In this document: piece by piece, positions 12,006-25,057 of the stretch
Layout: each line of letters opens with the position of its first letter
Position numbering within the stretch: position 1 is the stretch's first letter
Notes under the pieces: model-generated
The model's input: only the letters and a program-made list of their open reading frames with translations
Told to the model about the DNA's origin: nothing
The model's database searches: none
Made by a program: the position numbers and the translations under genes
From: Corallium rubrum
Lineage: Eukaryota; Cnidaria; Anthozoa; Scleralcyonacea; Coralliidae
Direction of reading: 5' to 3'
Assembly: GCA_964035015.1 (NCBI GenBank)
Contig: OZ036013.1
Span: forward strand, 3,597,001 to 3,661,000
Length of the DNA: 64,000 nt

Positions 12006-13849
12006 AATGATATTGACATTTCTTAAATTTTCTACTGAAGCCTGAATACATTGAAACTAAACAATTCCTGGCTAGAACTAGGCGGCCAGAATCAGAGCTC
12101 TTTCTTATTTTCAATTTGGTAAACAAAAAAACCCAACTTTTTGTCTGTTTAAATTTTGACATTTTGGAATTTCGGTTTGAAGATTGTCAAAAAAACTTCA
12201 ATGCATGACATTCCTTAAAATGATTCTGTAACTACTGTAATAAGTTAAAACAAAGATACCAGTACTATACAGTTTAATTTTTGAAGTTCTTATTTCAACA
12301 CAGAGTTGGGGTTTTTTTTGGATGTGCATGTAAACAAAATTATGGGTGTTGGCTCTCTCTGACCTTTTGGTTGTGATTTTTTTCTTTCTTAAAGATAAAT
12401 TATAATATATTTTTTATCACAACAAAGTGAGATTCAGACTTTTTATTTGCTTGCTATGGCTGTTGTCTAGTATTGTTGAAATAGGGATCACTTTTTACCA
12501 TTGTCATCTTCATGTCATAGAAATTATTTCTTGTAAACTCACCATTTGTGAAGTCCCATTAGTAAATAGTCCTAGGTCCAAATTTGGGTGTGGTTTGAAA
12601 ACTTGGGTAGCTGTGTTTCCAAGGTCTTTAAACTTGAAAAGTTATCTAAACTGCAAATAAGAGTTTAGAATTCTATTCATTACAAACTTATCAAGTTAAG
12701 TAGTTTGAGAGAAATAGTTAATAATAGCTTAACACTAAATAGCAACTTAATGCTGATAAAACATGACTTGTAGTGAAAACTTGTCAGACTCAAAAATGTA
12801 CTTTTGATACCAGTTAAATAACTAGTAGCTTGATGGTTAGAGTGATTGACTAGTTCTCACAAGGTTGCAAGTTCAATTCCTGTTTGGGAACTCTAGTGCT
12901 TAAAGCTTGAGCCACAAACTGAAAAGTTTAAATTAAGTGTAGCTATTACTTGCATTTTTAAACTGTTATAGCTTTTTACATTAACAATCCTCTTACCTTA
13001 AATGATATTTTGAAGCAATACTAGTCATTTTGGTGGGTTGATGTAGTGTTAAATTTTTTTTGACAACTTCTCATTTTGTCTGTTTTATTTCATTCTGTTG
13101 TTGGTTTAAAATAAAGAGAAAAATAGTCAAAAAATTAAAATAAAAAATAGGCAGAATAAAAATTATTTAAGTTCCTAATTACAATACACAGAAGGGTAAT
13201 TGGTTGACAGTTAATAAAATTTTAAAAATGGATTAAAGAAGTGAAAGGGAAATGAAATGAAAGATTGAAAAAGTTGAATGGTGGTATTAGCTTACATGTA
13301 GCTGGGTGAAGGAACAAATTAATTTTCTAAAGGCAGTACTTATTGTAGTCTTGTAGTGAGTATTACAACATTAAATTTTAATAAACTTATATAATGTTAG
13401 TAATTTCGCATTACAGATAGCAAGGTTGTTAGTTGAAGTAAAATTATACGAATAATTAATTAGATTAGTCGATTTGACCGAACCAAGAAAATGCATTTTT
13501 CTTAAAGTTAAGGAAAACGTTCAGAAATATTTTCTGTATAAACTTTTACTTACAAGATTGCAAAAATCTCGTATGATTGTTCTTCATTGTCATTAAAACC
13601 AAGTTTTTTCAACATTTTCGATCATGAAAGAAAGAGCCGCCATCTTGCCTTCGGGCACATGGTCTTCTTGTTAAGCCATTTTTCGCTATGTCTTTCCACC
13701 AAACGTTCTCCAAACCTCAATTTCGGCATCCTGGACGTCCTACGGTGTCACAGACGTAATGTGAAGGATTCTTCTTTCGTTTTATACTGCTATTTTCTCG
13801 TCAAACTCATCATTGTGGTTCCGTACGAAGACACCCTTCCGCCATCTTT
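12006..13849. other. Non-coding AT-rich region
   Basis: No gene is supported. It contains one tRNA-like SINE fragment (12820-12895). Near 13645, on the minus strand, an AAGATGGCGGC word looks like a YY1-type site or start context, but the frame behind it closes after 15 codons. Confidence 0.4.
12820..12895 (+). mobile_element. tRNA-derived SINE fragment
   Basis: An A-box-like TAGCTTGATGG is followed about 35 bases later by a B-box-like AGTTCAATTCC, the spacing of a tRNA gene and its internal RNA polymerase III promoter. The surrounding arms do not fold into a full cloverleaf, so it reads as a SINE head and not a functional tRNA gene. Confidence 0.5.
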
Positions 13850-16800
13850 GCTTCTTCTCAGCTTTGGATTAGTTACTAGTCCCCCTGGCCGTGCTCATTG
13901 TGTGTATATCTTATTGTTATACAGGCAGTTTGGAAGCTAAAATAAGGTTTTAAAGTATTTTCCTTGCAAATACAGCCGTCATACTTACTAAAGTTATATC
14001 GTTCTTGCCCATACTTGTTGTGTAATCGTTTAAAAATCGTTTTGTTGAGGTTCTTCCTTATTTTTTTTTTTTGTGTTTAATTTTTATAGGCGGAAGCACT
14101 ATCCCGATTATACAGAGGTTTTCAACGACCAGCCTGTTGGCTGAGTGGTCAAGGGCGCTGGAGAAGGCGCGGACTCGGTCGGACACTGGGGCAACGCCCT
14201 GTATGAATGACTTCCATCGTCAGATGGTGACTTCCACAGATGGAAATTTCCACAGATGGAAGTTGTTGGGGGGAGGGGGAGGAAGGAAGGAAGGGAAGGA
14301 AGGAAGGGGGGAAGAGAAAAAAAAATTAAATTTTTTTCCTCCAAGTCAGACACGGTCACTATTCACTTCTCTTTTTCCTTTTATTTTCTCTTCCCCTCTT
14401 CCCTCTCGAGAGGGAAGAGAGAGAAAAGTCTCGTCTCATCAGAGAAGAAGTCTCTTCTCAACAGAGAAGACTCACTTCTCGTTCGAGAAGAGTCTCTTCT
14501 CATCACATACATCACCCTCGCTCGCCAAACTAAAGGTCTTAGTTGGGCATGCTAAGCGTGCATGTGCAATGGCAACAGCCAAGCATTGTGTATTACCGTG
14601 AGAGATTGCTTATGACTAATTATTTTCTTCCAAATATTGTGGGACACTTTTTAATTAATATTCATGAATAAATCTTTTATACAAACGTCTACCAAGCGTC
14701 TGTTTACTTGTTTTGATGTGATGTTGTTTTTATATTGCCCAGAGCCGACCATTGGCTCGTCTCTTTTCTTTACTATCCTTCGCAAACGTTCCTTTATGTT
14801 GAAACGAGTTAACGATAACACAAAGTTTTGTCACAGAAATACATGTCTAAGTGTCAGTCTATTACAGTTAGCTGGCATGACAACTTATTGTGGGAGCTTA
14901 TGAATAATAAATTTCCTTACGATTAACGGCAGCCGAAGAGAAGCTTCGCGAGATGTTTCCTCTCACGTTAAACTAAAACGTAAAAGAACTATAATCAATT
15001 CATTAATGGCGGCCATTCTAATAATGGTGTCAAGGTTGCAGAAAAGTGAATGCGTACCTTACACGTGTATGACGAATGAATAATTCCTTCGAACCTTTGT
15101 TCGGAGCCATGTAGTTGAACTTATTAATTCCTCGGTCATATTGTGGGACACATTATATAGATATATACCTAACACATATACGAAGAATTTCGTAATAATA
15201 ATGAAGTAGATATTTAACTTCGTTTAGTGATGCCTTTGCTTGAAGCCATCTTGATAACCTAGCAGATATTCTGTGAATATTGTGGGACAGATATATAGAG
15301 CTTCGAGGGAATAGTTTGTTTTTTTTAGTCTGCATAAATACATACAGCTCAGTATAAGTATTTTTGGCTTCGTGTAGCTGTGTGTAGGCATATATAGCTG
15401 ACATATATGATCATTCAGACTTATAGCTTCGTGTAGTCATTTTAGCTGTACTCCGTCTCTTTGGTCCTGCATTTTAGTGTTCTTGTTATGTTCCTTTCTC
15501 CGTCACTATTCATCACGAGCAATACCATGTCCTGTAGCATCTCCTTGTCGCTTCCCCTGTCCTTGTATGTCTCTCTTTACCCCTATACTCTGGCCGTACT
15601 CATAGTGTCTATATCTTATTGTTATACAGGTAGTTTAAAAGCTAAAATAAAATTTTAAAGTATTTTCCCTGCAAATGCAGCCCTCATATTCACTAAAATT
15701 ATCTTGTACTAGTCTGTACTTGTGTAATAGTTTAAAAATCGTTTTGAGGTTTTTCGTTATTTTTTTTTGTGCTTAATTATTTATAGGCAGAATCAGTATC
15801 CCAATTATACACTGTTTTGTAACGATCAGCCCGTTGGCTGAGTGGTCAAGGGCGCTGACGAAGGCGCGGACCCAATCGGATACTGAGGCAACGCCCTGTA
15901 GAAATAAAGAGCAAAATAGCTTCCATCATCTTCAGATGGAAGTTGTTGGGGGAACAAAATGGAAGAGGGGAAAGAGTAAAAAAGAATCAAGTGTTTTTTC
16001 CCCCCCCTCTAAGTCAAACACTGTCTTTATTCCCTTCTCTTTTTCCTCTTATGTTCTCTTCCCCTCTCGAGAGGGAAGAGAGAGAGAGAGGAATCTCTTC
16101 TCATCAGAGAAGACTCTTCTCATCACGTACACCACCTTCGCTCGCCAAACTAAAGGTCTTAGTCTGGCAGGCGTAAGCATGCATACACGTGTGCAAGCCA
16201 TCATCTCCAGAGGTTGCTTATATACAAATATTTTCGTCCAAATATTGTGGGACACTTTAATTAGTATTCATGAATAAATTTGCTCTACGATCGTACCCGC
16301 GTCTACCAAGCGTCTGTTTATTTGTTTTGTTATGGTGTTTTTATTTGGCTCTTCTCTTTGCTATCCTTCGCAAACATTCCTTTACGTTGAAGCGAGTCAA
16401 CGACAGCACAAAACTAGTCACAGAACTACACATCTAATTGTCAGTCTATTACAGTTAGCCAACATGACAATTTATTGTGGGAGCTTATGAATAATAAATT
16501 TCTTCACGATTAACTGCAGCCGAAGGGAAGCTTCGCGAGATGATGCTTCTCACGTTAAAGTAAAACGTAAAAGACAATAATCAATTCATTAATGGCGGTC
16601 CTTTTAATATTGGTGTCAAGGTTGCAGAAAACTGAATGCGTACCTTACACGTGTATGATGAATGAATAATTCCTTCAAACCTTTGTTCGGAGCCATGTAG
16701 TTGAACTTATTAATTCCTTGGTCATATTGTGGGACACATAGATATACCTAACACATATACGAAGAATTTCGTAATAATAATGAACTAGACATTTAACTTC

Positions 16801-19800
16801 GTTTGGTGATGCCTTTGCTTGAAGCCATCTTGATAACCTAGCAGATATTCTGTGAGTATTGTGGGACAGATATATGGAGCTTCGAGGGTATAGTTATTTG
16901 TAGTCTGCATAAATACATACAGCTCAGTATAAGTATTTTTGGCTTCGTGTAGCTGTGTGTAGGCATATATAGCTGACATATATGATCATTCAGACATAGC
17001 TTCGTGTAGTCATTTTAGCTGTACTCCGTCTCTTTGGTCCTGCATTTTAGTGTTCTTGTTATGTTCCTTTCTCCGTCACTATTCATCACGAGCAATACCA
17101 TGTCCTGTAGCATCTCCTTGTCGCTTCCCCTGTCCTTGTATGTCTCTCTTTACCCCTATACCCTGGTCGTACTCATCGTGTCTATATCTTATTGTTATAC
17201 AGGTAGTTTAAAAGCTAAATAAAGTTTTAAAGTATTTTCCCTGCAAATGCAGCCCTCATATTCACTAAAATTATCTTGTACTAGTCTGTACTTGTGTAAT
17301 CGTTTAAAAATCGTTTTGTTGAAGTTTTTCGTTATTTTTTTGTGTGCTTAATTATTTATAAGCGGAATCAGTATCCCAATTATACAGTGGGCTGTAATGA
17401 TCAGCCCGTTGGCTGAGTGGTCAAGGGCGCTGACGAAGGCGCAGACCCAATCGGATACTGGGGCAACGCCCTGTATAATAAATAAAAAGCAAAATAGCTT
17501 CCATCGTCTTCAGATGGAAGTTGTTGGGGGCACGAAATGGAAGGGGGGAAAGAGTAAAAAAGAATAAAGTGTTTTGTCCCCCTCTAAGTCCAACACTGTC
17601 TTTATTCCCTTCTCTTTTTCCTCTTATGTTCTCTTCCCCTCTCGAGAGGGAAGAGAGACAGAGAGAGAGAGGGATGTCTTCTCATTAGAGAAGACTCTTC
17701 TCATCACATACACCACCTTCGCTCCCCAAACTAAAGGTCTTAGTCTGGCAGGCGTAAGCATGCATACACGTGTGCAAGCCATATATTGCGTATCGTCTTC
17801 AGAGGTTGCTTATATACAAATATTTTCGTCCAAATATTGTGGGACACTTTTTAATTAGTATTCATGAATAAATTTGCTCTACGATCGTACCCGCGTCTAC
17901 CAAGCGTTTGTTTATTTGTTTTGTTATGGTGTTTTTATTTGGCTCTTCTCTTTGCTATCCTTCCAAACATTCCTTTACGTTGAAACGAGTCAACGACAGC
18001 ACAAAAACTAATCACAGAACTACACATCTAAGTGTCAGTCTATTACAGTTAGCTGGCATGACAATTTATTGTGGGAGCTTATGAATAATACATTTCTTCA
18101 CGATTAACTGCAGCCGAAGGGAAGCTTCACGAGATGTTTCTTCTCACGTTAAACTAAAACGCAAAAGAACAATAATCAATTCATTAATGGCGGCCATTCT
18201 AATAATGGTGTCAAGGTTGCAGAAAACTGAATGCGTACCCTACACGTATGATGAATGAATAATTCCTTCGAACCTTTGTTCGGAGCCATGTAGTTGAACT
18301 TATTAATTCCTTGGTCATATTGTGGGACACATTATATAGATATACCTAACACATACACGAAGAATTTCGTAATATTTAACTTCGTTTAGTGATGCCTTTG
18401 CTTGAAGCCATCTTGATATCCTAGCAGATATTCTGTGAATATTGTGGGACAGATATATAGAGCTTCGAGGGAATTTTTTTTTTTAGTCTGCATTACTACA
18501 TACAGCTGAGTATAAGTATTTTTTGGCTTCGTGTAGGTGTGTGTAGGCATATATAGCTGACATATATGATCATTCAGACTTATAGCTTCGTGTAGTCACT
18601 TTAGCTGTACTCCGTCTCTTTGGTCCTGCATTTTAGTGTTCTTGTTATGTTCCTTTTTCAGTCACTACTCATCACGAGCAATACCATGCCCTGTAGCATC
18701 TCCTACAGGACACGGTAACGTATTAAAGTATTTTCCCTGCAAATGCAGCCCTCATATTCACTAAAATTATCTTGTACTAGTCTGTACTTGTTGCGTAATC
18801 GTTTAAAAATCGTTTTGTTGAGTTTTTTTGTGTGTTTTTTGTGCTTAATTATTTATAGGCGGAATCAGTATCCCAATTATACAGTGGTTTGTAACGATCA
18901 GCCCGTTGACTGAGTGGTTAAGGGTGCTGACGACGGCGCGGACTCGGTCGGACACTTGGGCAACGCCCTGTAATAAATAAAATAGCTTCCATCATCTTCA
19001 GATGGAAGTTGTTGGGGGAACAAAATGGAAGGGGGGAAAGAGTAAAAAAGAATAAAGTGTTTTTTTCCTCTAGTCAGACAGTGCATTAACTATTTACTTC
19101 TCTTTTTCCTCTTATGTTCTCTTCCCCTCTTCCCTCTCGAGAGGGACGAGAGAGAAGTCTCTTCTCATCACATACACCACCTTCGCTCGCCAAACTGAAT
19201 GTCTTAGTCAGGCAGGCGTTAGCAATGCATGCATACACGTGTGCAATGGCAATAGCCGTATATTATATATCATCTGGAGAGGTTGCTTATGTACAAATAT
19301 TTTCGTCCAAATATTGTGGGACACTTTTTAATTAGTATTCATGAATAAATTTGCTCTACGATCATACCCGCGTCTACCAAGCGTCTGTTTATTTGTTTTG
19401 TTTTGTTTTGTTTTGTTTTGTTTTGTTTTGTTTTGTTTTGTTTTGTTTTGTTTTGTTTTGTTTTGTTTTGTTTTGTTTTGTTTTGTTTTGTTTTGTTTTG
19501 TTTTGTTTTGTTTTGTTTTGTTTTGTTTTGTTTTGTTTTGTTTTGTTTTGTTTTGTTTTGTTTTGTTTTGTTTTGTTTTGTTTTGTTTTGTTTTGTTTTG
19601 TTTTGTTTTGTTTTGTTTTGTTTTGTTTTGTTTTGTTTTGTTATGGTGTTTTTATTTGTTTTTATTTGGCCCTTCTCAATCCTTCGCAAACATTCCTCCA
19701 CGTTGAAAGGTTTCAACGACAGGACAAAGTTTTGCCACAGAAACTCATATCTAAGTGTCAGTCTATTACAGTTAGCTGGCATGACAATTTATTGTGGGAG

Positions 19801-20050
19801 CTTATGAATAATAAATTTGTTTAGGATTAACGGCAGCCGAAGGGAAGCTTCGCGAGATGCTTCTTGTCACTTTAAACTAAAAAGTACTATGACCAATCTG
19901 TTCATTAATGGCGGTCATTTTTAAATAATGGTGTCAATGTTGCAGAGCAATTACAGATTGAATACTTCCCTTCGAAGCTGACCTTTGTTCAAAGCCACGT
20001 TGTTAATCTTATTGATACTCTCATACTCTGAGCTTATTGTGGGACACTAA
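13850..20050 (+). repeat. Tandem array of four 1.5-1.7 kb units
   Basis: The same ordered landmarks recur four times. The tRNA-like word TTGGCTGAGTGGTCAAGGGC falls near 14138, 15834, 17407 and 18904. A CTCTCGAGAG-centred palindrome falls near 14405, 16061, 17640 and 19136. AATATTGTGGGACACTTT falls near 14634, 16242, 17834 and 19310. GAAGCTTCGCGAGATG-like words fall near 14940, 16527, 18121 and 19846. Three units share a block around CTTTGGTCCTGCATTTTAG (15457, 17031, 18619). The motif ATTGTGGGA occurs several times inside each unit. Frames of 60-180 codons in the units are not conserved between copies, so no protein is called. Confidence 0.9.
19394..19642. repeat. (TTTTG)n microsatellite
   Basis: About fifty uninterrupted TTTTG pentamers lie inside the fourth unit of the large array, where the other units have only a single GTTTTGTTATGG stretch. 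All frames through it are spurious. Confidence 0.98.
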
Positions 20051-21345
20051 TACAGATTGTCCATGCTCGTGAATATAGTTATATACGGTATTGGTCATAC
20101 AGTTCCGTTGATTTTCAGTATTTTATTACACTATAGACAGTGTTACTCACCTCTGGGGAAGCCCACGGACAGGAATGAGCCTTAAACCTCACACATAGCG
20201 GAATAGACAAGTCTCTTACTAACGAATTTACCAAACTTTGCACAAAAACTACAGAGAAACCTTACAACAAGAAATAACAAGGCCGATAGCCACAAATTGA
20301 AGCGTTAATCATCTCAATGATACACAGGACATGTCTCAAGCCCAGAATGGCGTTTACTAAGGTCTAGGAGTTACTAATATTTACAATTGTAAAGCTCAAA
20401 CCCAACTACAATTCAAATGAAATATCACCGGTTTATGCTACGGATATCTAACTCCAATGACCATTGCTACGGTTCTTATCGAGATTTCGGAGAGGGACAC
20501 TAAGATCGAAGACGTCTTTCAGTTAGTTTGGTTTAATGAGGGAATGAACATTTTAATCCCGAGGCTTAGAGAAATTTCAACAATGTACTTGTCTTTATAA
20601 CTCTTTCACGTCTGTATAGAGGGGTTTATGAATAATAATTTCTGTTTATTAAAGTAAGGTCAAAACACGATTATTTAGTAGAAGTAAAGCCTTTTTTTAA
20701 CTTCTCGAGCGACAAAAACGCTTTATTTGTGCTAAATATTCATATTTTAGCCTTATTTCAAAACTTGAAAAAATGGCCAAAATCGGTCACCGGGAACTTA
20801 ACTTCCAGCAGTCATAAGTACTTGGCTATTTTACCTATCTGTATGAAACGTCGTGGAAATACTCTCTTATGGTAGGTCTATGCACTGAACTAAAGATATT
20901 TCATTTAGGCCAAAATAGTTACTATATTATTAAAAACTGCTAAAATTTGAAGAATGTATTGGACAAATGCACAAAAACTATTTGGCCAAAATAACTTTAT
21001 TCTAGTTGATTGCACAGCATACCAACTATAGAATAAGCACTGCACAAATTAGAAAAATCCATTCAAGTCTTAATGAGATATCATTGCTACAAGTTTACAA
21101 GTCTCGTCACAGTGACACCCACAATTAATTGTGGGACGCTTATGAATAATAAATTTGTGTTTATTAATGGCGGTCCTTAATTGATGCGAGTTGGAAGTTG
21201 TTCTTACATTTATTCAAATGCGGAATTCTCGCATATACCTAACACACATATGATGACTGACTAAATAAAAATAATGATTTAGACATCTAACTTTTGCTCG
21301 AAGCCATCTTGATAAACTTGCAGATATTCTGACAATATTGTGGGA
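20051..21345. other. Interrupted remnant of the large array
   Basis: At 20140-20180 there is a reversed copy of the CTCATTCCTGTCCG element seen near 9192. Landmarks of the 1.5-kb unit reappear at 21120-21345 (AATTGTGGGACGCTTATGAA; AATATTGTGGGA), so 20050-21110 looks inserted into, or unrelated to, the array. No gene is seen. Confidence 0.5.
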
Positions 21346-21645
21346 TTTACATGCTATTCTGTATTCTATTATGCTAATCTGTATTATGCTATTCTGTATT
21401 CTATTATGCTATTCTGTATTATGCTATTCTGTATTCTATTATGCTATTCTGTATTCTATTATGTTATTCTGCATTTTGATTATGCTATTCTGTATTCTAT
21501 TATGCTATTATGGTATTATGCTATTCTGTATTCTATTATGCCATTCTGTATTCTATTATGCTATTCTGTATTCTATTATGCTATTCTGTATTCTATTATA
21601 CTATTTTGTATTCTATTATGCTATTCTGTATTCTACTATCTGTAA
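21346..21645. repeat. 20-bp minisatellite
   Basis: Fifteen or so copies of ATTCTGTATTCTATTATGCT, some shortened. Open frames in several phases are artefacts of the repeat. Confidence 0.95.
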
Positions 21646-21799
21646 CTAATTTGGTCCACATTTGGCTGTTTAATAACTTGTGTGCGCTAGAGACGCACTT
21701 ATGAGACAAAAAACACACAACGCAGTTCAGTTTAAAAATCAATCATATTTCCCCCCAAAACATCATATAGAAATAAGCCATCAATCGTTTACATTGTAT

Positions 21800-21990
21800 A
21801 TTGCCCAGTTTTAGTCTAATGTCCAGTTCAAAGTCACTATAAAGTCCAGTTAAAAGTCCAGTCCAGTGTGAAGTCCACTCTAAAATCCAGTTCAAAGTCT
21901 ACTTTAATGTCCAGTCCAAAGTCCACTCTAAGGTCCAGTCCAAAGTCCAAATTCTACTTCAGAGTTCAGTTTAAAGTCCAGTTCAAATCA
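21800..21990. repeat. Degenerate AAGTCCAGTTC repeat
   Basis: About a dozen imperfect copies of an 11-12 base word such as AAAGTCCAGTCC. From here to 22580 no gene or other repeat is recognised. Confidence 0.7.
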
Positions 21991-22584
21991 GAGTATTTCT
22001 TTCACTTCACAAATTACTGCGAAGTTCTACATCGTTTTTATATCTAAATTTTGGCAGTTCAAGATCTTTATACTTTTCTGTACGTCGTGCAATACAGCTT
22101 TCAGCACTCTCGAATTCTTCGTTCTTATAATCTCTCTTTCATCATGTGCATGATCCCACTACATTCAGAGTATATAACAATTCTTTTTAACTGATTCCAA
22201 GAAGCATCTTATCGTCTTTAGAAAATTCAGTACCAATATCCAATATCAATGCAGAATGATAAATGTTCCATATTCAATAATGGATGTTCCCAGAAATTTA
22301 GTACAATTAAACATAAAAAGATAAAAGAAAAACAAATAAAAAATAGATTAAAATTAACTAGAAACAAATACAAAACGTAGAATTAAACAAAACGAAACGA
22401 AAGGAAAACAAAAGGAAAACAAAGACAAAAATGTACATGAAACATCAACTGATTTTCCAGATGTCACGTGACACTCACCTTGGGGTTGAGATTGAGACCG
22501 AGCATCAAAAATGAATATAAACACAATCAATGGAAAAGGATCGACACTTACCTTACTCAGGTCTCTCTGATTGGTCTATCCGTC

Positions 22585-23005
22585 ATACTTCTTTCACCTT
22601 CCTTCCATCCTTCCTTCCATCCATTCATCCATCCTTCCTTCCTTCCTTCCTTCCTTCCTTCCTTCCTTCCTTCCTTCCTTCCTTCCTTCCTTCCTTCCTT
22701 CCTTCCTCCCTCCCTCCCTCCCTCCCTCCCTCCCACTCTCCCTCGCTCCTTCCTTCCTTCCTTCCTTCCTTCCTTCCTTCCTTCCTTCCTTCCTTCCTTC
22801 CCTCCCTCCCTCCCGTCCTCCCTCCCTCCCTCCCTCCCTCCTTCCATCCTTCCTTCCTTCCTTCCTTCCTTCCTTCCTTCCTTCCTTCCCTCCCTCCCTC
22901 CCTCCCTCCCTCCCTCCCTCCCTCCCTCCCTCCCTCCCTCCCTCCCTCCCTCCCTCCCTCCCTCCCTCCCTCCCTCCCTCCCTCCCTCCCTCCCTCCATC
23001 CCCCC
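22585..23005. repeat. (CCTT)n/(CCCT)n polypyrimidine tract
   Basis: About 400 bases of almost uninterrupted pyrimidine on the plus strand, alternating blocks of CCTT and CCCT tetramers. Frames of 150-200 codons on both strands are repeat artefacts. A mirror-symmetric purine/pyrimidine tract of this length could form triplex DNA. No feature is seen in 23006-23706. Confidence 0.97.
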
Positions 23006-23706
23006 TCCCCTTCCGACCATCCATCCCTTTCTTCTCAACCCTCCAGTGTACGTAAAAACTACGGGGCGCAATTTCGCGAATTTTTTAAACGCATTGTTTT
23101 AAGTTTCAGATTCCTATGTTTTAAAACAGAAAAAGACGACACTGAAAAACATTTACATTTTTAATGGATACCTTTACTGGTAGTCATTCCATGATTCGCG
23201 AGAAGTCAAGACCATTCATAATCAGTTAAAGCCAGCTAAAATGTCAAGTTCCACACAAAGTTATTTAATGTTCTTAAGTCTTATACAAGGTCTAAAAATT
23301 CAGGACGAGGAGAAAAGCAAACATTTCAAAGAGAAATACATGGATAATAGGTAAAGAGTGACAGAAAAAAACTAATTTACTCCGCAAAAGAAACAAAACC
23401 GGCTTTAAGGCAACTTACATTAATGATTTGATGTGAATTCAGATATTATTTCACTCGAGCAAAGCTTGTGTTTTAACTTCGAATTTTGCTTTTCTCAAAC
23501 TATAGAGATTTATAGAAATGCGAAAGAAATGACTTGACTTCTCGGAACAGCAATGGCCGGCAGTATAAAGCGATTACATAATGTGTTGGCTTACTGTTTC
23601 AGCTAACTAACTTATATACTATTACAGCCGCGAATTTACAGATATATTATATTAGGTCAGTCAAAAACAGCGCAATGCAGATGGAATCTTAATATCAATT
23701 CAAACT

Positions 23707-24190
23707 TAAAGGTGACATGACACGAAAATAATTATTGCTTGATTTGAAAGTACTATTAAAATAATGGGGAATATCAATTTACAGCTTTTCCATATTTCAC
23801 CTGATTCTTGAGATATTTAGACTTATGTGATATTCAAATGAGATAACTTATGGCTCGTTTTTATCTAATTAACATATTCGAAAAGCATCTATATCTTTAA
23901 AATTATTGAACAAAATCACTTGTAATTTGTCTTTGATGTTCAGTTTCATGAACGGTAACAATATCCAAAGTTTCAGTTGATTTTGTTCAATAATTTTAAA
24001 AATACACAAGAATTTCGAATATGTTAATTAGAAAAAAACGAGCCATAAGTTATCTCATTTGAATATCACATAAGTCTAAATATCTCAAGATCTAGGTGAA
24101 ATATGGAAAAGCTGTAAATTGATATTCCACATTATTTTAAGAGCACTTTCAAATCAAGGAAAGATAACTTTCGTGTCATGTCACCTTTAA
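23707..24190. mobile_element. Foldback element, family F1 copy 1
   Basis: Nearly the whole 484 bp is a palindrome: it begins TAAAGGTGACATGACACGAA, ends in the complementary TTCGTGTCATGTCACCTTTA, and is centred near 23945. It shares inner arms (AATATCAATTTACAGCTTTT; TTATGTGATATTCAAATGAG) with the copy at 30530-31015, whose outermost ends differ. Confidence 0.88.
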
Positions 24191-24296
24191 TTTCAGAACT
24201 CAAAAAGTAGCTCTCAGGGAGCAGACACTAATATCACCAATTTCTCTGGCAATTTAGAAGAAAAGTGTGGTTTCGTTATCCGAGATAAAGCTACAG

Positions 24297-25057
24297 ACTC
24301 TTATTTAAGTGTCCAATGAAGTGTAAACGCATTGGCATTTTTGTTGTTTTAATGAACAGAGGAGCATGATAGAAGTACTCACTGAAAATTACAAGAGAAT
24401 CTGCCGTATAGTCTTTGCGCTATTAACTATTAACATTTTCCATGAATAGTGCGATATTTGAGAAAATCTGGGTTTTCGGTAAAAATGCCTTTACCCTGCG
24501 AGTCAAAGCCCCTTTCCGGCCTACGCAGGCTTCGGGGGAAAGTGCTCTGTCAACAAACTCGATATTTCTTTTTGAGCATGCGTAAACGGTTGCCAAGAGA
24601 CTATTTTGGACCCAGGCTCTAACGAGTCACTTCCTATTTTCCTGCTTACGCGTGTTCGTAAACTAGAACTTGTTTGGCCAGTTTAAAGCCTGACTGACTC
24701 GCCTCAAACTTAGGGCGAAAATAGACTTTGTTGGCAGAGCCCACTTTCCCCCGAAGTTTTCGTAGGTCGGAAAGGGGCTCTGACTCGCAGGGTACAATGC
24801 CTTATGACGTACGCAAATGAACCATTAATGTTGAAATCCATTGTTCTTATGCATAGTTGTCCAATGTCCATTTGCGTGGCGTCATAAGGCATTGTTAGCG
24901 AAAGCCCACATTTCCTGTGACAGCTCATATCTCGAAGACTACAAGCTAGATTCTCTTGAAGTTTTCTGTGAATGCTGCTACGATATGTGCTCCTCGTTTT
25001 ATTGAAACAACAAAAAACTCCAACAAATTTTTCACTTCATAGGCACTTTAAAAGAGT
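24297..25057. mobile_element. Foldback element interrupted by a second one
   Basis: The left arm (ACTCTTATTTAAGTGTCCAA, then TTTGTTGTTTTAATGAACAG) is matched in reverse complement on the right (TTTATTGAAACAACAAAAAA, then TAGGCACTTTAAAAGAGT). The interior is split by the element at 24493-24795. Confidence 0.75.
24493..24795. mobile_element. Palindromic MITE with 8-bp target duplication
   Basis: The 303-bp insert has ends TACCCTGCGAGTCAAAGCCC and the complement of GTACCCTGCGAGTCAGAGCC. It is flanked by AATGCCTT at 24485-24492 and 24796-24803. An 8-bp duplication suggests mobilisation by a hAT transposase. It landed inside an older foldback. Confidence 0.85.

Noticed and set aside
13636-13660. 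Start codon in AAGATGGCGGC context on the minus strand
   Set aside because: The frame ends after 15 codons and no clear donor follows; better read as a YY1-like word.
14138-14200. tRNA-Leu-like genes at the heads of the large repeats
   Set aside because: The A-box match is good, but there is no acceptable B box or acceptor stem, and four tandem copies share the same defects.
19339-19824. Frames with (FCFVL)n or (KQNKT)n
   Set aside because: (TTTTG)n microsatellite.
22468-23164. Frames of Pro/Ser/Leu or Gly/Arg/Glu repeats
   Set aside because: CCTT/CCCT tract; no unique coding sequence on either side.
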